Below are positions 25,535 through 34,136 of a stretch of 64,000 bases of DNA, one piece after another (the first letter of the stretch is position 1; every line of letters starts with the position of its first letter). A model generated the notes under the pieces. The model had not been told where the DNA came from and made no database searches. It saw only the letters and a list, made by a program, of their open reading frames with translations. The translations under genes and the position numbers were made by a program. This DNA is from Romboutsia maritimum (lineage in GTDB: Bacteria > Bacillota > Clostridia > Peptostreptococcales > Peptostreptococcaceae): NCBI RefSeq assembly GCF_002251085.2, contig NZ_NOJZ02000005.1:1-64000 (forward strand), read 5' to 3'.

Positions 25535-26461
25535 TTAATTTATAGAATTAGCAGAACCTAAAACAACATCAATCTTACTTTCAACAACAGCTTGTATAGC
25601 ATCTCTACCAGCACCGATGTATTTTCTTGGATCGAATTCTTTAGGATTTTCAGCAAAGAATTTTCTTATAGCTGCAGTCATAGCCAATCTTAAATCAGTA
25701 TCCATATTTATTTTACAAACAGCCATAGAAGAGGCTTTTCTTAGCATATCAACTGGGATACCTTTAGCACCAGCTATATTTCCACCAAATTCATTACAAG
25801 TAGCAATTGTATCTTGATCAACAGCAGATGCACCATGTAATACTATTGGGAAATCTGGTAATTTATTTTGTATTTCTTCTAGTATATCAAATCTTAAATT
25901 AGCTTCTCCTTTAAATTTAAAAGCACCATGAGAAGTTCCTATTGCGATAGCTAATGAATCTACACCAGTTCTGTTTACAAATTCAACTGCTTCAGCTGGT
26001 TTTGTATATTTGTGAACATCAGAAGAAACTTCATCTTCAACTCCAGCTAAAACTCCTAGTTCAGCTTCAACAACTACACCCTTAGAGTGAGCATAATCAA
26101 CAACTTCTTTAGTTATATTAACGTTTTCTTCGAAGTCATAGTGAGAACCATCTATCATAACAGAAGAGAAACCAGCATCTATACAAGTTTTAACAGCTTC
26201 TAAATTTGGTCCATGATCTAAATGAAGAGCTACATCTATACCAATTTCTTCAGAAGCGGCTTTAACCATTTCAACTAAAGTATGTGGTCCAGCGTATTTA
26301 ACAGCAGACATAGATGCTTGAATCATCACATAAGAATTTTTAGCTTTAGCACCTTTTAAAACACCTTGTAATTGTTCTAAATTACTTATATTAAAGGCTC
26401 CTATAGCGTATCCGCCTTCATAGGCTTTTTTAAACATTTCTTTTGTACTAATTAATCCCAT
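25535..26461 (-). CDS. fba: Class II fructose-1,6-bisphosphate aldolase
   Basis: A 308-residue zinc-dependent aldolase of glycolysis and gluconeogenesis, cleaving fructose 1,6-bisphosphate to DHAP and glyceraldehyde 3-phosphate. Visible motifs: HLDHGPN (catalytic Asp and zinc His) near residue 83, VEAELGVLAG, TSHGAFKF, VLHGASAV, and NMDTDLR (phosphate binding). A taggagg site lies 8 bases before ATG. Monocistronic on the minus strand and of normal length. Confidence 0.96.
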   Translation of the reverse strand: MGLISTKEMFKKAYEGGYAIGAFNISNLEQLQGVLKGAKAKNSYVMIQASMSAVKYAGPHTLVEMVKAASEEIGIDVALHLDHGPNLEAVKTCIDAGFSSVMIDGSHYDFEENVNITKEVVDYAHSKGVVVEAELGVLAGVEDEVSSDVHKYTKPAEAVEFVNRTGVDSLAIAIGTSHGAFKFKGEANLRFDILEEIQNKLPDFPIVLHGASAVDQDTIATCNEFGGNIAGAKGIPVDMLRKASSMAVCKINMDTDLRLAMTAAIRKFFAENPKEFDPRKYIGAGRDAIQAVVESKIDVVLGSANSIN

Positions 26462-26534
26462 ATAAAACTCCTCCTATTTTAAATTTGTCTATCAATTATA
26501 TTATAACGGTAAAGTAAAAAAAGTATATACTAAA

Positions 26535-26563
26535 TTGTAATAACATTAAATTAAACGTATAAT
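26535..26563 (+). promoter_or_regulatory. Promoter of the DUF1904 gene
   Basis: TTGTAA (26535-26540) and TATAAT (26558-26563) with a 17-base spacer, 37 bases before ATG. Confidence 0.65.
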
Positions 26564-26599
26564 AATATATATATTATGAAATAGAGAGGAAAAATATTT

Positions 26600-26929
26600 A
26601 TGCCACAAGTTAAAATAAGAGGAATTAATGAAAATGATATATGTAAGATAAGTGAAAAAATGATAGATAGTTTAGTTGATGCGGTTAAGTGTCCAAGAGA
26701 TTATTTTGAAATAGAATGTATAAAATCAGTAGCTATAAGAAATGGAAAAATAGCAGAGGTTTATCCATTTGTAGAAGTAGCTTGGTTTGATAGAGGACAA
26801 GAAGTTCAAGATAAAGTAGCTAAAATAATAACGGATAGTATAAGAAATAATTTAAATATTGAAAGTATGGATTTAGCATTTACTGTATTTGGTAAAGAAA
26901 AATACTATGAAAATGGTGAGCATTTCTAA
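26600..26929 (+). CDS. DUF1904 family protein (tautomerase-like)
   Basis: A 109-residue protein opening MPQVKIRGI, as DUF1904 members do. The family looks like a tautomerase-fold relative in which residue Pro2 would be the N-terminal base after Met removal. No proven function. An agagga site precedes ATG. The pseudouridine synthase gene begins 10 bases after the stop and the methyltransferase gene follows, forming a likely three-gene operon with RNA-modification genes. Confidence 0.72.
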   Translation: MPQVKIRGINENDICKISEKMIDSLVDAVKCPRDYFEIECIKSVAIRNGKIAEVYPFVEVAWFDRGQEVQDKVAKIITDSIRNNLNIESMDLAFTVFGKEKYYENGEHF

Positions 26930-26939
26930 GGAGGTAAAA

Positions 26940-27665
26940 ATGGCAAAAAAACAAAGAATAGATAAAATTCTTTCAAACATAGGTTATGGAAGTAGGGCGG
27001 AAATAAAAAGATATTGTAAAAACGGAGTAGTTACAGTAAATGGAGCGGTAGCCTCTAATCCAGGATTACAAGTAGATCATGAAAATGATGAAATTATATT
27101 TGATGGAGAAAAAGTAAATTATAGAGAGTTCATATACATAATGATGAATAAACCAGATGGATATATATCAGCGACTTTCGATAAACATGACCCTATAGTT
27201 TTAGATTTAATTGATTCATCATATTTAGCATTTGAACCATTTCCAGTAGGTAGATTAGATAAGGATACAGAAGGTCTTTTAGTATTAACTAATGATGGAA
27301 AGCTTTCTCATAGAGTTTTATCACCTAAAAAACATGTTCCAAAGACGTATTATGCAAAAATTGATGGAATAGTAACGGATAAAGATACAAAAGCTTTTGA
27401 GGAAGGTGTTGTTTTAGATGATGGATATAAAACTATGCCTGCACAGCTAAATATATTAAAAAGTGATGAAACATCAGAAATAGAACTGACTATACATGAA
27501 GGTAAATTTCATCAAGTTAAAAGAATGTTTGAAAGTGTAGATAAAAAAGTAGTATACTTAAAAAGATTGTCTATGGGAAAACTAAAGTTAGATGAGACTT
27601 TAGCTTTAGGAGAATACAGAGAATTAACTGATGAAGAAGTTAAGCTTATAGAAGAAAGAGAATAA
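26940..27665 (+). CDS. Pseudouridine synthase, RsuA/RluB family
   Basis: A 241-residue rRNA pseudouridine synthase. An N-terminal S4 RNA-binding domain (KKQRIDKILSNIGYGSRAEI) precedes the catalytic domain with FPVGRLDKDTEGLLVLTNDG, where Asp is the nucleophile. The sequence after the catalytic Asp (KDTEGL) is closer to RsuA, which modifies 16S rRNA near position 516, than to RluB; the target is therefore tentative. ATG 26940 has an aaggaggt site; 17 upstream in-frame residues overlapping the previous gene are rejected. Confidence 0.87.
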   Translation: MAKKQRIDKILSNIGYGSRAEIKRYCKNGVVTVNGAVASNPGLQVDHENDEIIFDGEKVNYREFIYIMMNKPDGYISATFDKHDPIVLDLIDSSYLAFEPFPVGRLDKDTEGLLVLTNDGKLSHRVLSPKKHVPKTYYAKIDGIVTDKDTKAFEEGVVLDDGYKTMPAQLNILKSDETSEIELTIHEGKFHQVKRMFESVDKKVVYLKRLSMGKLKLDETLALGEYRELTDEEVKLIEERE

Positions 27666-27692
27666 AACTAACTTGTTACGGAGGAAATATTA

Positions 27693-29048
27693 GTGAAGAA
27701 AAAAGATATCATAGAATTTGAAGTAGACAAAATGGAGTTCGGTGGAACAACTGTAAGTCAATTAGGAAACAGAGAAATCCACATGAAGGGCGGAATAAGT
27801 GGACAAAAAGTAAAAGCAGCAGTAAAAAAAGTTAGAAGTGGTAAAGCGGATGTTAAAATGTTAGAAATTCTAGAAAAATCTACATTAGAAACACAAACAC
27901 CATGTAAACATTTTAATGAGTGTGGCGGATGTACTATATTATCTATACCATATGAGAAGCAACTAGAAATAAAAGAGAAGCAGGTAATGGATTTATTTTT
28001 AAAACAAGATTTATTTGGATTCCAGTTCCAAGGAATACAAGGTAGTCCACAAGATAAATTATATAGAAATAAAATGGAATATACTTTTGGAGATGAAGTA
28101 AAAGATGGACCTCTTACTGTAGGACTTCATAAAAAAGGAAGACACATAGATATATTAACAGTAGATGGATGTTTTTTAGTTGATCAAGATTTCGTAAAAG
28201 TATTAACTTCAACAGCTAATTATTTTAATGAAAAAGAACTTCCTTATTATAGAGGAATAAATCATAAAGGTTATTTAAGAAATCTTGTAGTTAGAAAAGG
28301 TGTTAATACAAATGAGCTTATGGTAAATATAGTTACATCTTCTCAAATTGACTTTGATATGACTGAGTACAAAGAAATGTTACTAGAACTTGATTTAGAA
28401 GCAGATTTAGTGAGTATATTACACACTATTAATGATGGACTTGCAGATGCAGTTCAATGTGATGAATTAAGAATTTTACATGGAAGAGATTATATAAATG
28501 AAGAGTTATTAGGACTTAAATTTACTATATCTCCATTCTCATTTTTCCAAACAAATACTAAGGGAGCAGAAATGCTTTATACTATGGCTAGAGAATTTGT
28601 AGGAGATCATAGTGATAAAGTAGTATTTGACTTATATAGTGGAACAGGAACAATAGGACAAGTTATGGCTGGAGCTGCTAAAAAAGTTTACGGAATAGAA
28701 TTAATAGAAGAAGCTGTTGTTGCAGCTAATAATAATGCAAAATTAAATAATTTAAATAACTGTGAATTTATAGCAGGAGATGTTACAAAAACTGTTAAAA
28801 ATTTAAAAGAAAAACCAGATTTAATAATAGTAGACCCTCCAAGACCAGGAGTTCATAAGGATGCGATAAGAGATATAGCAGGATTCAATTCTAATGAAAT
28901 AATTTATATATCATGTAATCCTAAGACTTTAGTTCTTGATTTAGTGGAATTTAAAAACTATGGATATGAGGTAGAAAAAGTTAAGTGTATGGATATGTTC
29001 CCAAATACACCTCATGTAGAGACTGTTGTGAAGATAGTAAAGAAATAG
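27693..29048 (+). CDS. rlmD: 23S rRNA (uracil-C5)-methyltransferase, RlmD/RlmCD family
   Basis: A 451-residue SAM-dependent RNA methyltransferase of the RumA/TrmA family. A TRAM-like domain opens the protein. Fe-S ligands sit in CKHFNECGGC near residue 70. The SAM domain shows FDLYSGTGTIGQ, and the catalytic core shows DPPRPGVH and YISCNPKTL with the nucleophilic Cys. Targets in the family are U1939 and U747 of 23S rRNA. GTG at 27693 is taken as the start because cggagga lies 8 bases upstream. Last gene of the DUF1904-RsuA-RlmD unit. Confidence 0.9.
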   Translation: MKKKDIIEFEVDKMEFGGTTVSQLGNREIHMKGGISGQKVKAAVKKVRSGKADVKMLEILEKSTLETQTPCKHFNECGGCTILSIPYEKQLEIKEKQVMDLFLKQDLFGFQFQGIQGSPQDKLYRNKMEYTFGDEVKDGPLTVGLHKKGRHIDILTVDGCFLVDQDFVKVLTSTANYFNEKELPYYRGINHKGYLRNLVVRKGVNTNELMVNIVTSSQIDFDMTEYKEMLLELDLEADLVSILHTINDGLADAVQCDELRILHGRDYINEELLGLKFTISPFSFFQTNTKGAEMLYTMAREFVGDHSDKVVFDLYSGTGTIGQVMAGAAKKVYGIELIEEAVVAANNNAKLNNLNNCEFIAGDVTKTVKNLKEKPDLIIVDPPRPGVHKDAIRDIAGFNSNEIIYISCNPKTLVLDLVEFKNYGYEVEKVKCMDMFPNTPHVETVVKIVKK

Positions 29049-29102
29049 ACTAATATCAAAGAACTAGAAGATTTTATAAGTGAATATTGAAATATGATTT
29101 AT

Positions 29103-29137
29103 ATTCCCTCAGACTTAGGTTTGGGGGGATTTTTGTA
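29103..29137 (+). terminator. Probable terminator after rlmD
   Basis: attccctc pairs with ggggggat (G-U pairs included) and is followed by ttttt. Confidence 0.5.
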
Positions 29138-29341
29138 TTTCCTATGATTTACATTATTAATAAGCTAGAATATAATGTTATTATTAATTACTTATACAGA
29201 AGAATCTATTTAAAGGGTATCGGTGGAATAGTATTCATTGGATGATAATGAATATTAATAATGATTGATAGATTTCGTCACAAAATTTCAATAAGAGTAT
29301 AAAAAATAAGGGATTCAAGAATCAAGAAAGAGTGAATAAAC

Positions 29342-29745
29342 ATGCAAAAATATAAGTTGAAATTAGAAGGAGTTCCAGAAATGATGCTTATACCAGTATG
29401 GGCAAGAGCACAGGAAACCAAAAGAAAAGATAGTAAAGAAGATTGATAAAAGAAACATATAAACTTAAATTTATAGAAAAATCAGTGTTTGAGTATGAAT
29501 GGATTGATTTAATAGATGAAAAAGAGAATGTGTTGATTATTGCAGAAGGTATATTTATGTATTTTGACACGGAACAACTAAAAAGCTTATTTAAGAAATT
29601 AGCAAATAACTTTACGAATTCAAATATTGTTTTTGAAGCAATGGATCCCATGGTAGCAGGAAAAACATGAGGTTACTTTGGTGGATTCCAAGATTTAAAA
29701 GAATGATGAAAATGAATTAGTATCTTATAAATATAAGTTAAGACT
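29342..29745 (+). pseudogene. Decayed SAM-dependent methyltransferase (PPM/TcmP-like)
   Basis: The remains of a class I methyltransferase of the leucine-carboxyl/TcmP-like family. An N-terminal fragment from 29342 reads MQKYKLKLEGVPEMMLIPVW and stops at a TGA near 29444. The downstream fragment continues in another frame (29446-29670), with the recognisable IIAEGIFMYFDTEQL and NIVFEAMDP stretches, and then stops. The SAM-binding region that should lie between them is absent, so an internal deletion as well as frameshifts is inferred. Neither fragment has a good ribosome site of its own. Family assignment is from pattern memory. Confidence 0.7.
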
Positions 29746-29773
29746 GTAGTTAAGCTACAAAGTAAATATAATT

Positions 29774-29803
29774 AGAACTTTGAGAAATCAAGGTTCTTTT
29801 TTT
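29774..29803 (+). terminator. Intrinsic terminator before the mrp operon
   Basis: agaactttga / tcaaggttct (one G-U) with a four-base loop and seven T residues. It insulates the mrp promoter from the decayed gene. Confidence 0.8.
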
Positions 29804-29832
29804 ATATAGAAAATTAAAAAATATAAAAAATA

Positions 29833-29894
29833 GTTATTGGCATTTGACAATAACTAAAAATAGTACTATTATATAATTAGCAAATGCCAATAAC
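29833..29894 (+). promoter_or_regulatory. Promoter and multi-part inverted-repeat operator of the mrp operon
   Basis: A near-consensus promoter, TTGACA (29844-29849) and TATTAT (29867-29872), spacer 17. A perfect 14-base inverted repeat (GTTATTGGCATTTG at 29833-29846; its complement at 29881-29894) brackets it. Inside the left arm a second symmetry, GTTATTG-N8-CAATAAC (29833-29854), covers the -35 box. So GTTATTG/CAATAAC occurs three times around the promoter, as expected for a dimeric repressor. The operon's own Fur-family or DUF134 regulator is the obvious candidate. Confidence 0.75.
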
Positions 29895-29910
29895 GATAAG
29901 GAGTGAAATT

Positions 29911-30747
29911 ATGTCAAACTGTAATTCATGTCCATCAAATGATGGATGCTCTAAAGATAAAGATAAATGTATGGTGGAAAATAATCCAATGAATAGCATT
30001 AAAAATGTTATAGGAGTTATGAGTGGTAAAGGTGGAGTAGGAAAATCAACTGTATCAGTTATGTTAGCAAAAAAGTTAAGACAGTCTGGATTTAAGGTAG
30101 GGATTTTAGATGCAGATATAACTGGTCCGAGTATTCCAAGGCTGCTTGGACTGAAGAATAAAAGAGCGCAATCTACTGAGCAATTTATTTTTCCTGTAGA
30201 AACAGAAGACGGAATAAAGGTAATGTCTTTAAATTTTATGATTGAAGATGAAAATGAACCAGTTATTTGGAGGGGACCAGTAGTTTCAGGAGCAGTTAAA
30301 CAATTTTGGACAGATGTACTTTGGGAAGAATTAGATTATTTAATAATAGATATGCCTCCAGGAACTGGAGATGTGGCTTTAACAGTTATGCAATCAATAC
30401 CTATAAATGGTCTGGTTATGGTATCAGTACCTCAAGATTTAGTTTCAATGATTGTTTCTAAAGCTATAAATATGGCAAATAAAATGGATATTAAAGTTTT
30501 AGGAATTATTGAAAATATGAGCTACATACTTTGTCCAGATTGTGATAAAAAAATAAAACTATTTGAAGGAAAAAATGTAGATACCTTTTTAAGAGAAAGT
30601 GGTTTAAATCTTCTTGGAGAATTACCAATGGTAAGTTCAATTAGTAATTTATCACATTATGGTTATGAAAATTCAAAAGAAAGTTTAGATACATTATTTA
30701 GCCCAATAGTAACGAATATTTTAAAAACATTAGAGGAGGAAAAATAA
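29911..30747 (+). CDS. mrp: Mrp/NBP35-family ATP-binding protein
   Basis: A 278-residue ApbC/Nbp35-type P-loop ATPase that carries or transfers Fe-S clusters. The N-terminus has a cysteine set (C4, C7, C13, C20) resembling Nbp35. The deviant Walker A is SGKGGVGKST near residue 39, and the C-terminal CPDC near residue 208 provides the cluster site. DMPPGTGD is the Walker B-like motif. ATG 29911 follows an aaggagtg site; an upstream ATG at 29884 lies inside the operator and is rejected. First gene of a seven-gene operon. Confidence 0.9.
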   Translation: MSNCNSCPSNDGCSKDKDKCMVENNPMNSIKNVIGVMSGKGGVGKSTVSVMLAKKLRQSGFKVGILDADITGPSIPRLLGLKNKRAQSTEQFIFPVETEDGIKVMSLNFMIEDENEPVIWRGPVVSGAVKQFWTDVLWEELDYLIIDMPPGTGDVALTVMQSIPINGLVMVSVPQDLVSMIVSKAINMANKMDIKVLGIIENMSYILCPDCDKKIKLFEGKNVDTFLRESGLNLLGELPMVSSISNLSHYGYENSKESLDTLFSPIVTNILKTLEEEK

Positions 30748-31113
30748 ATGAAAATTGCAATATCAGCAACAGGAAAAAATATAGAAAGTCTATTAGATGC
30801 GAGATTTGGAAGATGTGAATATTTCCAAATTCATAATAGTGAGAGTGAAGAGGTTATAGTTATTGAGAACAAAGGATTAACATGTAGTGGGGGAGCAGGT
30901 ATAGCAGCAGCACAGCAATTAATTGATGAAGATGTAGATATAATAATTACAGGAAATCTTGGACCTAATGCTTTCAAAATTATAGAAAAAGCAAAAATTA
31001 AGACATATAGATGTGAAGATATTTCTATACAATCTGTGCTAGAACAATTTAAAAATAATGAAATAGAAGAAATAACACTGGCAGGACCAGCACATAATGG
31101 AATGAGTCACTAA
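30748..31113 (+). CDS. NifX/NifB-type dinitrogenase cofactor domain protein
   Basis: A 121-residue single-domain protein of the Nitro_FeMo-Co family (RNase H-like fold that binds Fe-S or FeMo-cofactor precursors in nitrogen fixers). Typical text: ISATGKNIESLLDARFGRCEYF at the start and the GGAGIAAAQQLIDEDVDIIITGNLGPNA core. No nif structural genes are in the window, so a role in handling a metal cluster together with the neighbouring Mrp-type ATPases is inferred. Starts on the base after the mrp stop codon with an aggagg site inside mrp. Confidence 0.85.
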   Translation: MKIAISATGKNIESLLDARFGRCEYFQIHNSESEEVIVIENKGLTCSGGAGIAAAQQLIDEDVDIIITGNLGPNAFKIIEKAKIKTYRCEDISIQSVLEQFKNNEIEEITLAGPAHNGMSH

Positions 31114-31132
31114 TATAAAGGAGGAGTAAGAT

Positions 31133-31963
31133 TTGAATATTGCAGTATTAAGTGGAAAAGGAGGGACAGGTAAAACAACAATTTCTACAAATTTGGCATT
31201 AGCACTAAAAGCAAATTATATTGATTGTGATGTAGAAGAACCAAATGGATTTTTATTTTTAAAACCAGATATAAAAGAAACAAAATGCGTTTTAGTAGAA
31301 TATCCATTTATAGATGATAATAAATGTACTTCTTGTGGAGAATGTGCACAGGTTTGTCAATTTAATGCTCTTGCTAAAATTAAAGATAATATAATGCTTT
31401 TTGAGAAACTATGTCATGGTTGTGGAGCTTGTGAAATTGTCTGTAAATCTGGGGCAATAACTTATAGAAAAAGAGAAATAGGTAAAATTGAAAAAGGAAT
31501 GAGAGGTGATATAAATTGCAGTAGGGGTGTTTTAAATGTAAGTGAACCTATGGCAGTACCTATAATAAAAGAATTACTTAATCAATTAGAAAAGGGCATT
31601 AATTTGATTGATTGTCCACCAGGAACATCTTGTAATGTAGTAAATGTTTTAAAATATACAAATGCTGCGATACTTGTAACAGAGCCTACAGAGTTTGGAC
31701 TTCATGACATGAAGATGGCTTTAGAATTAGTAAAAGTGTTTAATATACCTTTTGGTGTAATAATTAATAAAGATGATGGTGAAGGCAATCTTATAAAAAA
31801 ATATTGTAAAGAAAAAAATATAAATATAATAGGAGCAATACCTTATAGTAAATATATAGCTATAGATTATTCAAAAGGAAATATTTTATATGAAAATTTA
31901 AATCATAAGTATATATTTGATGAATTATGTGCAAGGACAAAGGAGGTGCTACAATGGAGTTAG
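31133..31963 (+). CDS. MinD-superfamily P-loop ATPase with inserted ferredoxin domain (first copy)
   Basis: A 276-residue deviant-Walker ATPase (SGKGGTGKTT at residues 7-16) carrying a 2[4Fe-4S] ferredoxin insert at about residues 60-107: CTSCGECAQVC and CHGCGACEIVC. Walker B-like DCPPGTSC follows near residue 163. Such paired ATPases accompany NifX-like and Mrp genes in many anaerobes; their job is unproven but fits Fe-S assembly or ATP-driven electron transfer. The start is TTG at 31133, preceded by aaggagg. It overlaps the next gene by 10 bases. Confidence 0.85.
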   Translation: MNIAVLSGKGGTGKTTISTNLALALKANYIDCDVEEPNGFLFLKPDIKETKCVLVEYPFIDDNKCTSCGECAQVCQFNALAKIKDNIMLFEKLCHGCGACEIVCKSGAITYRKREIGKIEKGMRGDINCSRGVLNVSEPMAVPIIKELLNQLEKGINLIDCPPGTSCNVVNVLKYTNAAILVTEPTEFGLHDMKMALELVKVFNIPFGVIINKDDGEGNLIKKYCKEKNINIIGAIPYSKYIAIDYSKGNILYENLNHKYIFDELCARTKEVLQWS

Positions 31964-32802
31964 TAGTTTTAAGTGGTAAAGGTGGAACAGGAAAAACTAC
32001 CATTGCAACAGCACTATCAGAACTTGCTCAAGATGTAGTTAGAATTGATTGTGATGTAGATGCACCTAACTTTTATCTTTTTTATAATGGAAAAGATATG
32101 CAAAAATCAGATTTTATAGGTAGTAAAAAGGCTTTAATGGAGAAAGAACTTTGTATAGAATGTGGCAAATGTGAGGATATCTGTAGATTTAATGCTATAG
32201 AAAATTTAAATATAAATCCTTTTTTATGCGAAGGGTGTGGAGCTTGTACTTTAGTTTGTCCTAAAAATGCGATAACTTTAGAAGATGAAAAAATAGCAGA
32301 TACATTTATTACAGAATTAGAAAAGGGAATTATTTCAAGAGCAGAAATGGAAATCGGAAGTGATGGATCAGGAAAATTAATAACACACTTGCGTAAAAAT
32401 GGTAAAAAATTTAATGAAGGTGAAAAATTAACTATAATAGATGGTTCACCTGGAATAGGATGTCCAGTAATATCTTCAATAACTGGTAGTGACGCAGTTT
32501 TGATTGTAACAGAGCCGACTAAATCAGGACTTGAAGATTTAATAAGAGTAGTTTCTTTATGTGAATATTTTGGTATATTTACAATGGTTTGTATAAATAA
32601 ATATGATATAAATGAAGAAATGAGCTTAGAAATAGAAAGCTTCGTAAATGAGAAAGAATTAAAGTTTGTTGGCAGAATTCCTTATGACGACATTGTAAGA
32701 AAATCTATAAATGAATTGAAACCTATAACTCATTATAAGGAAAGTGAATCAAACAAAGCAATTCAAGATATATGGATTAATATAAAAAAATTAATTTTTT
32801 AG
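31954..32802 (+). CDS. MinD-superfamily P-loop ATPase with inserted ferredoxin domain (second copy)
   Basis: A 282-residue paralogue of the preceding protein with the same layout: Walker A SGKGGTGKTT, ferredoxin insert CIECGKCEDIC and CEGCGACTLVC, then DGSPGIGCPV. ATG 31954 has an aaggaggt site and lies within the last codons of the first copy, so translation is coupled and the two probably work as a heterodimer. Both copies keep all eight ferredoxin cysteines and the signature lysine. Confidence 0.85.
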   Translation: MELVVLSGKGGTGKTTIATALSELAQDVVRIDCDVDAPNFYLFYNGKDMQKSDFIGSKKALMEKELCIECGKCEDICRFNAIENLNINPFLCEGCGACTLVCPKNAITLEDEKIADTFITELEKGIISRAEMEIGSDGSGKLITHLRKNGKKFNEGEKLTIIDGSPGIGCPVISSITGSDAVLIVTEPTKSGLEDLIRVVSLCEYFGIFTMVCINKYDINEEMSLEIESFVNEKELKFVGRIPYDDIVRKSINELKPITHYKESESNKAIQDIWINIKKLIF

Positions 32803-32861
32803 ATTAAAATGAGCAGAGTCAAAAATAAAATTTATAAATAATATTTTAGGAGGAAGTTTAA

Positions 32862-33218
32862 ATGAAAATATCAGTTGCAAGTGAAAAAAATCAAGTAAGT
32901 AATCATTTCGGTCATTGTGAAGGGTTTACTATTTATGAAGTAAAAGAAAGTGAAGTTTTAAATAAAAAAGTAGTTGAAAATCCAGGTCATAGACCAGGTT
33001 TTTTACCAAGATTTTTAAAGGATTTAGAAATAGATGTAATTATTGCAGGAGGAATGGGAGAAACTGCACAACAATTATTTAAAGAGCAAGATATTGAAGT
33101 TGTTGTTGGAGCTAGTGGTCTTTGTGATGATTTAATAAAACAATACTTAAGAAATGAATTAAAATCAACAGGGAGTGTTTGTACAGAACATCAGCATGAA
33201 GGAAATTGTGGTAATTAG
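32862..33218 (+). CDS. NifX/NifB-type cofactor domain protein with Cys/His tail
   Basis: A 118-residue second member of the Nitro_FeMo-Co family: MKISVASEKNQVSNHFGHC opens it and IDVIIAGGMGETAQQLF is the core. Unlike the 30748 protein it ends in a short metal-ligand-like tail, CTEHQHEGNCGN. An aggaggaag site precedes ATG after a 59-base gap. Inferred to bind the same type of metal cluster as the rest of the operon. Confidence 0.83.
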   Translation: MKISVASEKNQVSNHFGHCEGFTIYEVKESEVLNKKVVENPGHRPGFLPRFLKDLEIDVIIAGGMGETAQQLFKEQDIEVVVGASGLCDDLIKQYLRNELKSTGSVCTEHQHEGNCGN

Positions 33219-33245
33219 TACACGAGATATTAATAGGAGAATTAA

Positions 33246-33704
33246 ATGGATAAAGATTTGATGGATTTAAAAAAAATAATAGAAGACAATGGTTATAAAT
33301 TTACAAAACAGAAAAAATCTATATTAGAAACCTTAATTAAATCAGATATTCATTTAAGTGCTGAAGAAATATACGTAATTGTTAAAATTAATTCTGTTGG
33401 TCTTGCTACTGTTTATAGAACTTTAAAAATTTTAAAAGAATTAAACATAATAAAAGAAATTAATATAAATGGTACGAATTATTATGAAATGAAAATATTT
33501 AGTAAAAAACCCCTACATATACATTTTAAATGTATTGAATGTAATAGTATAATAGATATAGATGATAAATCTTTAATTTTAGATTATTTAAAATTAAACT
33601 ATAAGACAGAAAAAGAAAAGGATATAATAGTATTTGATGCAGATATAATGTTGATTGGATTGTGCAATAAATGTAGGGAGGATAAAAATGTCAAGACCGA
33701 CTAA
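33246..33704 (+). CDS. Fur-family transcriptional regulator
   Basis: A 152-residue metal-dependent repressor. The N-terminal winged helix includes GLATVYRTLKIL, the Fur recognition helix. The dimerisation domain carries HIHFKCIECNSI and a C-terminal GLCNKC, giving the two CxxC pairs of a structural zinc site. Whether it senses iron, peroxide or another metal cannot be told. Because it ends the mrp cluster, it is the leading candidate for binding the operator at 29833-29894. It overlaps the DUF134 gene by 17 bases. Confidence 0.85.
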   Translation: MDKDLMDLKKIIEDNGYKFTKQKKSILETLIKSDIHLSAEEIYVIVKINSVGLATVYRTLKILKELNIIKEININGTNYYEMKIFSKKPLHIHFKCIECNSIIDIDDKSLILDYLKLNYKTEKEKDIIVFDADIMLIGLCNKCREDKNVKTD

Positions 33705-34134
33705 ATTTAGGAGAGTAGATTTTTTTCCAGAAAATGATTATTTTGTACCAATAGGAAAACCTAAATGTGAACTTGAAGAAGTAGTTTTAAAAGTTGAAGA
33801 ATTAGAAGCTATGAGACTTAAAGATATTGAAGCGTTAAATCAAGAACAATGTGCACAGAGGATGAAAGTATCAAGACAGACCTTTCAAAACATAATTGAT
33901 AGTGCAAGAAAAAAAGTTTCAATAGCATTGACACAAGGAAAAGCTATAAATATAAATGGAGGACATTATACTACTAACCATTGTAAATTTAGATGTTTAG
34001 ACTGTGGAGAAATGTATTTTATAAATTATGAACAAGATAAAACTTCTTGTCCGAATTGTGGATCTCATAAGGTAATGTGTAATAAAAAAGCTGAATTTTG
34101 TGGACGATGGTGTAATCGATCGGATATTAAGTAA
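33688..34134 (+). CDS. DUF134 family DNA-binding-like protein
   Basis: A 148-residue protein of the DUF134 family. It has the invariant start MSRPTKFRRVDFFPENDYF, a sigma-70 region 4-like helix-turn-helix (EQCAQRMKVSRQTFQNIID) and a C-terminal zinc-ribbon-like part (CKFRCLDCGEMYF, TSCPNCGS and a CGRWC end). DUF134 genes very often neighbour NifX-like and Mrp genes, suggesting a linked regulator. ATG 33688 follows a gggagga site within fur. Last gene of the operon. Confidence 0.85.
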   Translation: MSRPTKFRRVDFFPENDYFVPIGKPKCELEEVVLKVEELEAMRLKDIEALNQEQCAQRMKVSRQTFQNIIDSARKKVSIALTQGKAININGGHYTTNHCKFRCLDCGEMYFINYEQDKTSCPNCGSHKVMCNKKAEFCGRWCNRSDIK

Positions 34135-34136
34135 TA

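Noticed and set aside
29884-29910. Upstream ATG for mrp
   Set aside because: It lies within the right arm of the operator and has no ribosome site; ATG 29911 follows aaggagtg.
29911-34134. The mrp cluster as part of a nitrogenase locus
   Set aside because: No nifH, nifD, nifK, nifE, nifN or full-length radical-SAM nifB is present; only the small cofactor-domain proteins.
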